In this document: piece by piece, positions 63,026 through 64,000 of the stretch
How the letters are laid out: the number at the start of each line of letters is the position of its first letter
Position numbering within the stretch: the first letter of the stretch is position 1
DNA from: Cycloclasticus sp.
GTDB taxonomy: Bacteria; Pseudomonadota; Gammaproteobacteria; Methylococcales; Cycloclasticaceae
Assembly (NCBI GenBank): GCA_002700385.1
Contig: PADC01000006.1
Span: 682,001-746,000 of the forward strand
DNA length: 64,000 nt
Reading direction: 5' to 3'
Notes under the pieces: generated by a model
Databases searched by the model: none
What the model was told of the DNA's origin: nothing
Seen by the model: only the letters and a program-made list of their open reading frames with translations
Translations under genes and position numbers: made by a program

Positions 63026-64000
63026 TTAGAATTTGGCTTTTAAATCAATTTGCCAAGTATCTACATCTAAATCACCGTTCAAGTCGCCAACATCTGTTGC
63101 AAAGTATGTTGTTCCTACACTGAAGTTTTTATCGATTTTGTACGATAGTTTAAAGCGATGTCCATCAGCGTCGGTACGACCACCAGCAAAATCAGAATCG
63201 TTAAATGCGCCATTAACCGCATTCAATTCAGTTTCTCGGTAGTCATAGCTGGCTTTCCAAGAACCGACTTTAGTGCCAAGACCCAACAACCAAGCAGTAT
63301 CTTCACCATCATTGACACCATTTGCATCGTTATTAGTCGCATATTGCCCGTAAAGCTTGATAGGCAAGCCTAAATCAAATGTTGTTTCACCAAATATCTC
63401 AGATATAGAAAATTCAGTTGAATCGTTACCGCCACCTGATGTCATGCCGCCATTTTCATCTTCGTCGTATTCGTAAATACTAACCCCGAGTTTTGTTTTG
63501 CCCATTTTAGCCGCTAACTGGCCAAACTGAACTGTTCTGTCTTCGTCAAAACTAAAACCATCAATATCATTTAACACTAAGTGGCCTGCTGTACCAATCA
63601 GCTTAGCACCACCTAATTTTGTTGTGTAACGTAACGCCACACCCTCTGGGTTAACGTCTCCATCCCAAACCAAGCCACCGCTCACTTCCTGCCAGGGTTT
63701 TTTGAATTTACCACCCATCAATTCTAAGCCTTCAACTGGTGCCCAGTTGATGTAAGCTAAATCAAAATACACGGGATCATTTGAAAAATTATCGCCTAAT
63801 GTTTCATTAGTCGATGTTGCCCCACCGGCAGAAGCTAATCGGACACCCGCTTTAACATTGTCTGTCACATCAGCATAAACGCCTATCCTGGCGCGGTAAC
63901 GTTGACGATCTTCACCATCGCCTGAACCAACACCTGTATCCTCGGTTTGGTATTCCTGACGAACTCGTAAATCACCTTTAATCTTAATTTTCCCAGCCCA
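63026..64000 (-). CDS. Putative outer-membrane porin, N-terminus beyond right window edge
   Basis: My reverse translation stays open to 64000: WAGKIKIKGDLRVRQEYQTEDTGVGSGDGEDRQRYRARIGVYADVTDNVKAGVRLASAGG...; terminal aromatic DLKAKF. Confidence 0.85.
   Translation of the reverse strand, partial: WAGKIKIKGDLRVRQEYQTEDTGVGSGDGEDRQRYRARIGVYADVTDNVKAGVRLASAGGATSTNETLGDNFSNDPVYFDLAYINWAPVEGLELMGGKFKKPWQEVSGGLVWDGDVNPEGVALRYTTKLGGAKLIGTAGHLVLNDIDGFSFDEDRTVQFGQLAAKMGKTKLGVSIYEYDEDENGGMTSGGGNDSTEFSISEIFGETTFDLGLPIKLYGQYATNNDANGVNDGEDTAWLLGLGTKVGSWKASYDYRETELNAVNGAFNDSDFAGGRTDADGHRFKLSYKIDKNFSVGTTYFATDVGDLNGDLDVDTWQIDLKAKF

Overview
This window is gammaproteobacterial chromosome and is mostly core genome. 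From left to right it holds: (1) a minus-strand surface-glycan (nonulosonic-acid-like) locus at 1-8.07 kb, with a DapA/NanA-type aldolase, a CMP-sugar cytidylyltransferase, a TylF-like protein, a three-module NeuB protein, a decayed acyltransferase, an SGNH-like protein, a PhyH dioxygenase and a Wzx flippase; (2) pilB-pilC-pilD-coaE-zapD-yacG at 8.4-13.9 kb; (3) a Nudix/ThiE-like fusion, argJ, secA, an M23 peptidase, dciA-like, lpxC and a complete dcw cluster from ftsZ to mraZ at 13.9-39 kb; (4) a DUF711-type gene, a decayed yoeB copy and a PhoX/DUF839 gene at 39.5-42.8 kb; (5) an accessory block at about 43.0-48.8 kb that I read as an integron cassette array with nine attC-like sites and no integrase gene in the window (CALIN-like); (6) tRNA-Met, ychF, the leuB/leuA-like/leuD/leuC region, a BphD-like hydrolase, tRNA-Thr, a SPOR-like protein, coaX, birA, a PilZ protein, pomB/pomA-type stator genes and a porin cut by the right edge. 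The most interesting part is the cassette array: it carries a secreted DM9 (DUF3421)-like protein, SMI1/KNR4-like, GFA-like, DUF4019-like and VOC genes, two uncharacterised ORFs, a cassette with no convincing ORF, and a yefM/yoeB toxin-antitoxin pair in reverse orientation. All family calls come from reading the translations; no database search was run.
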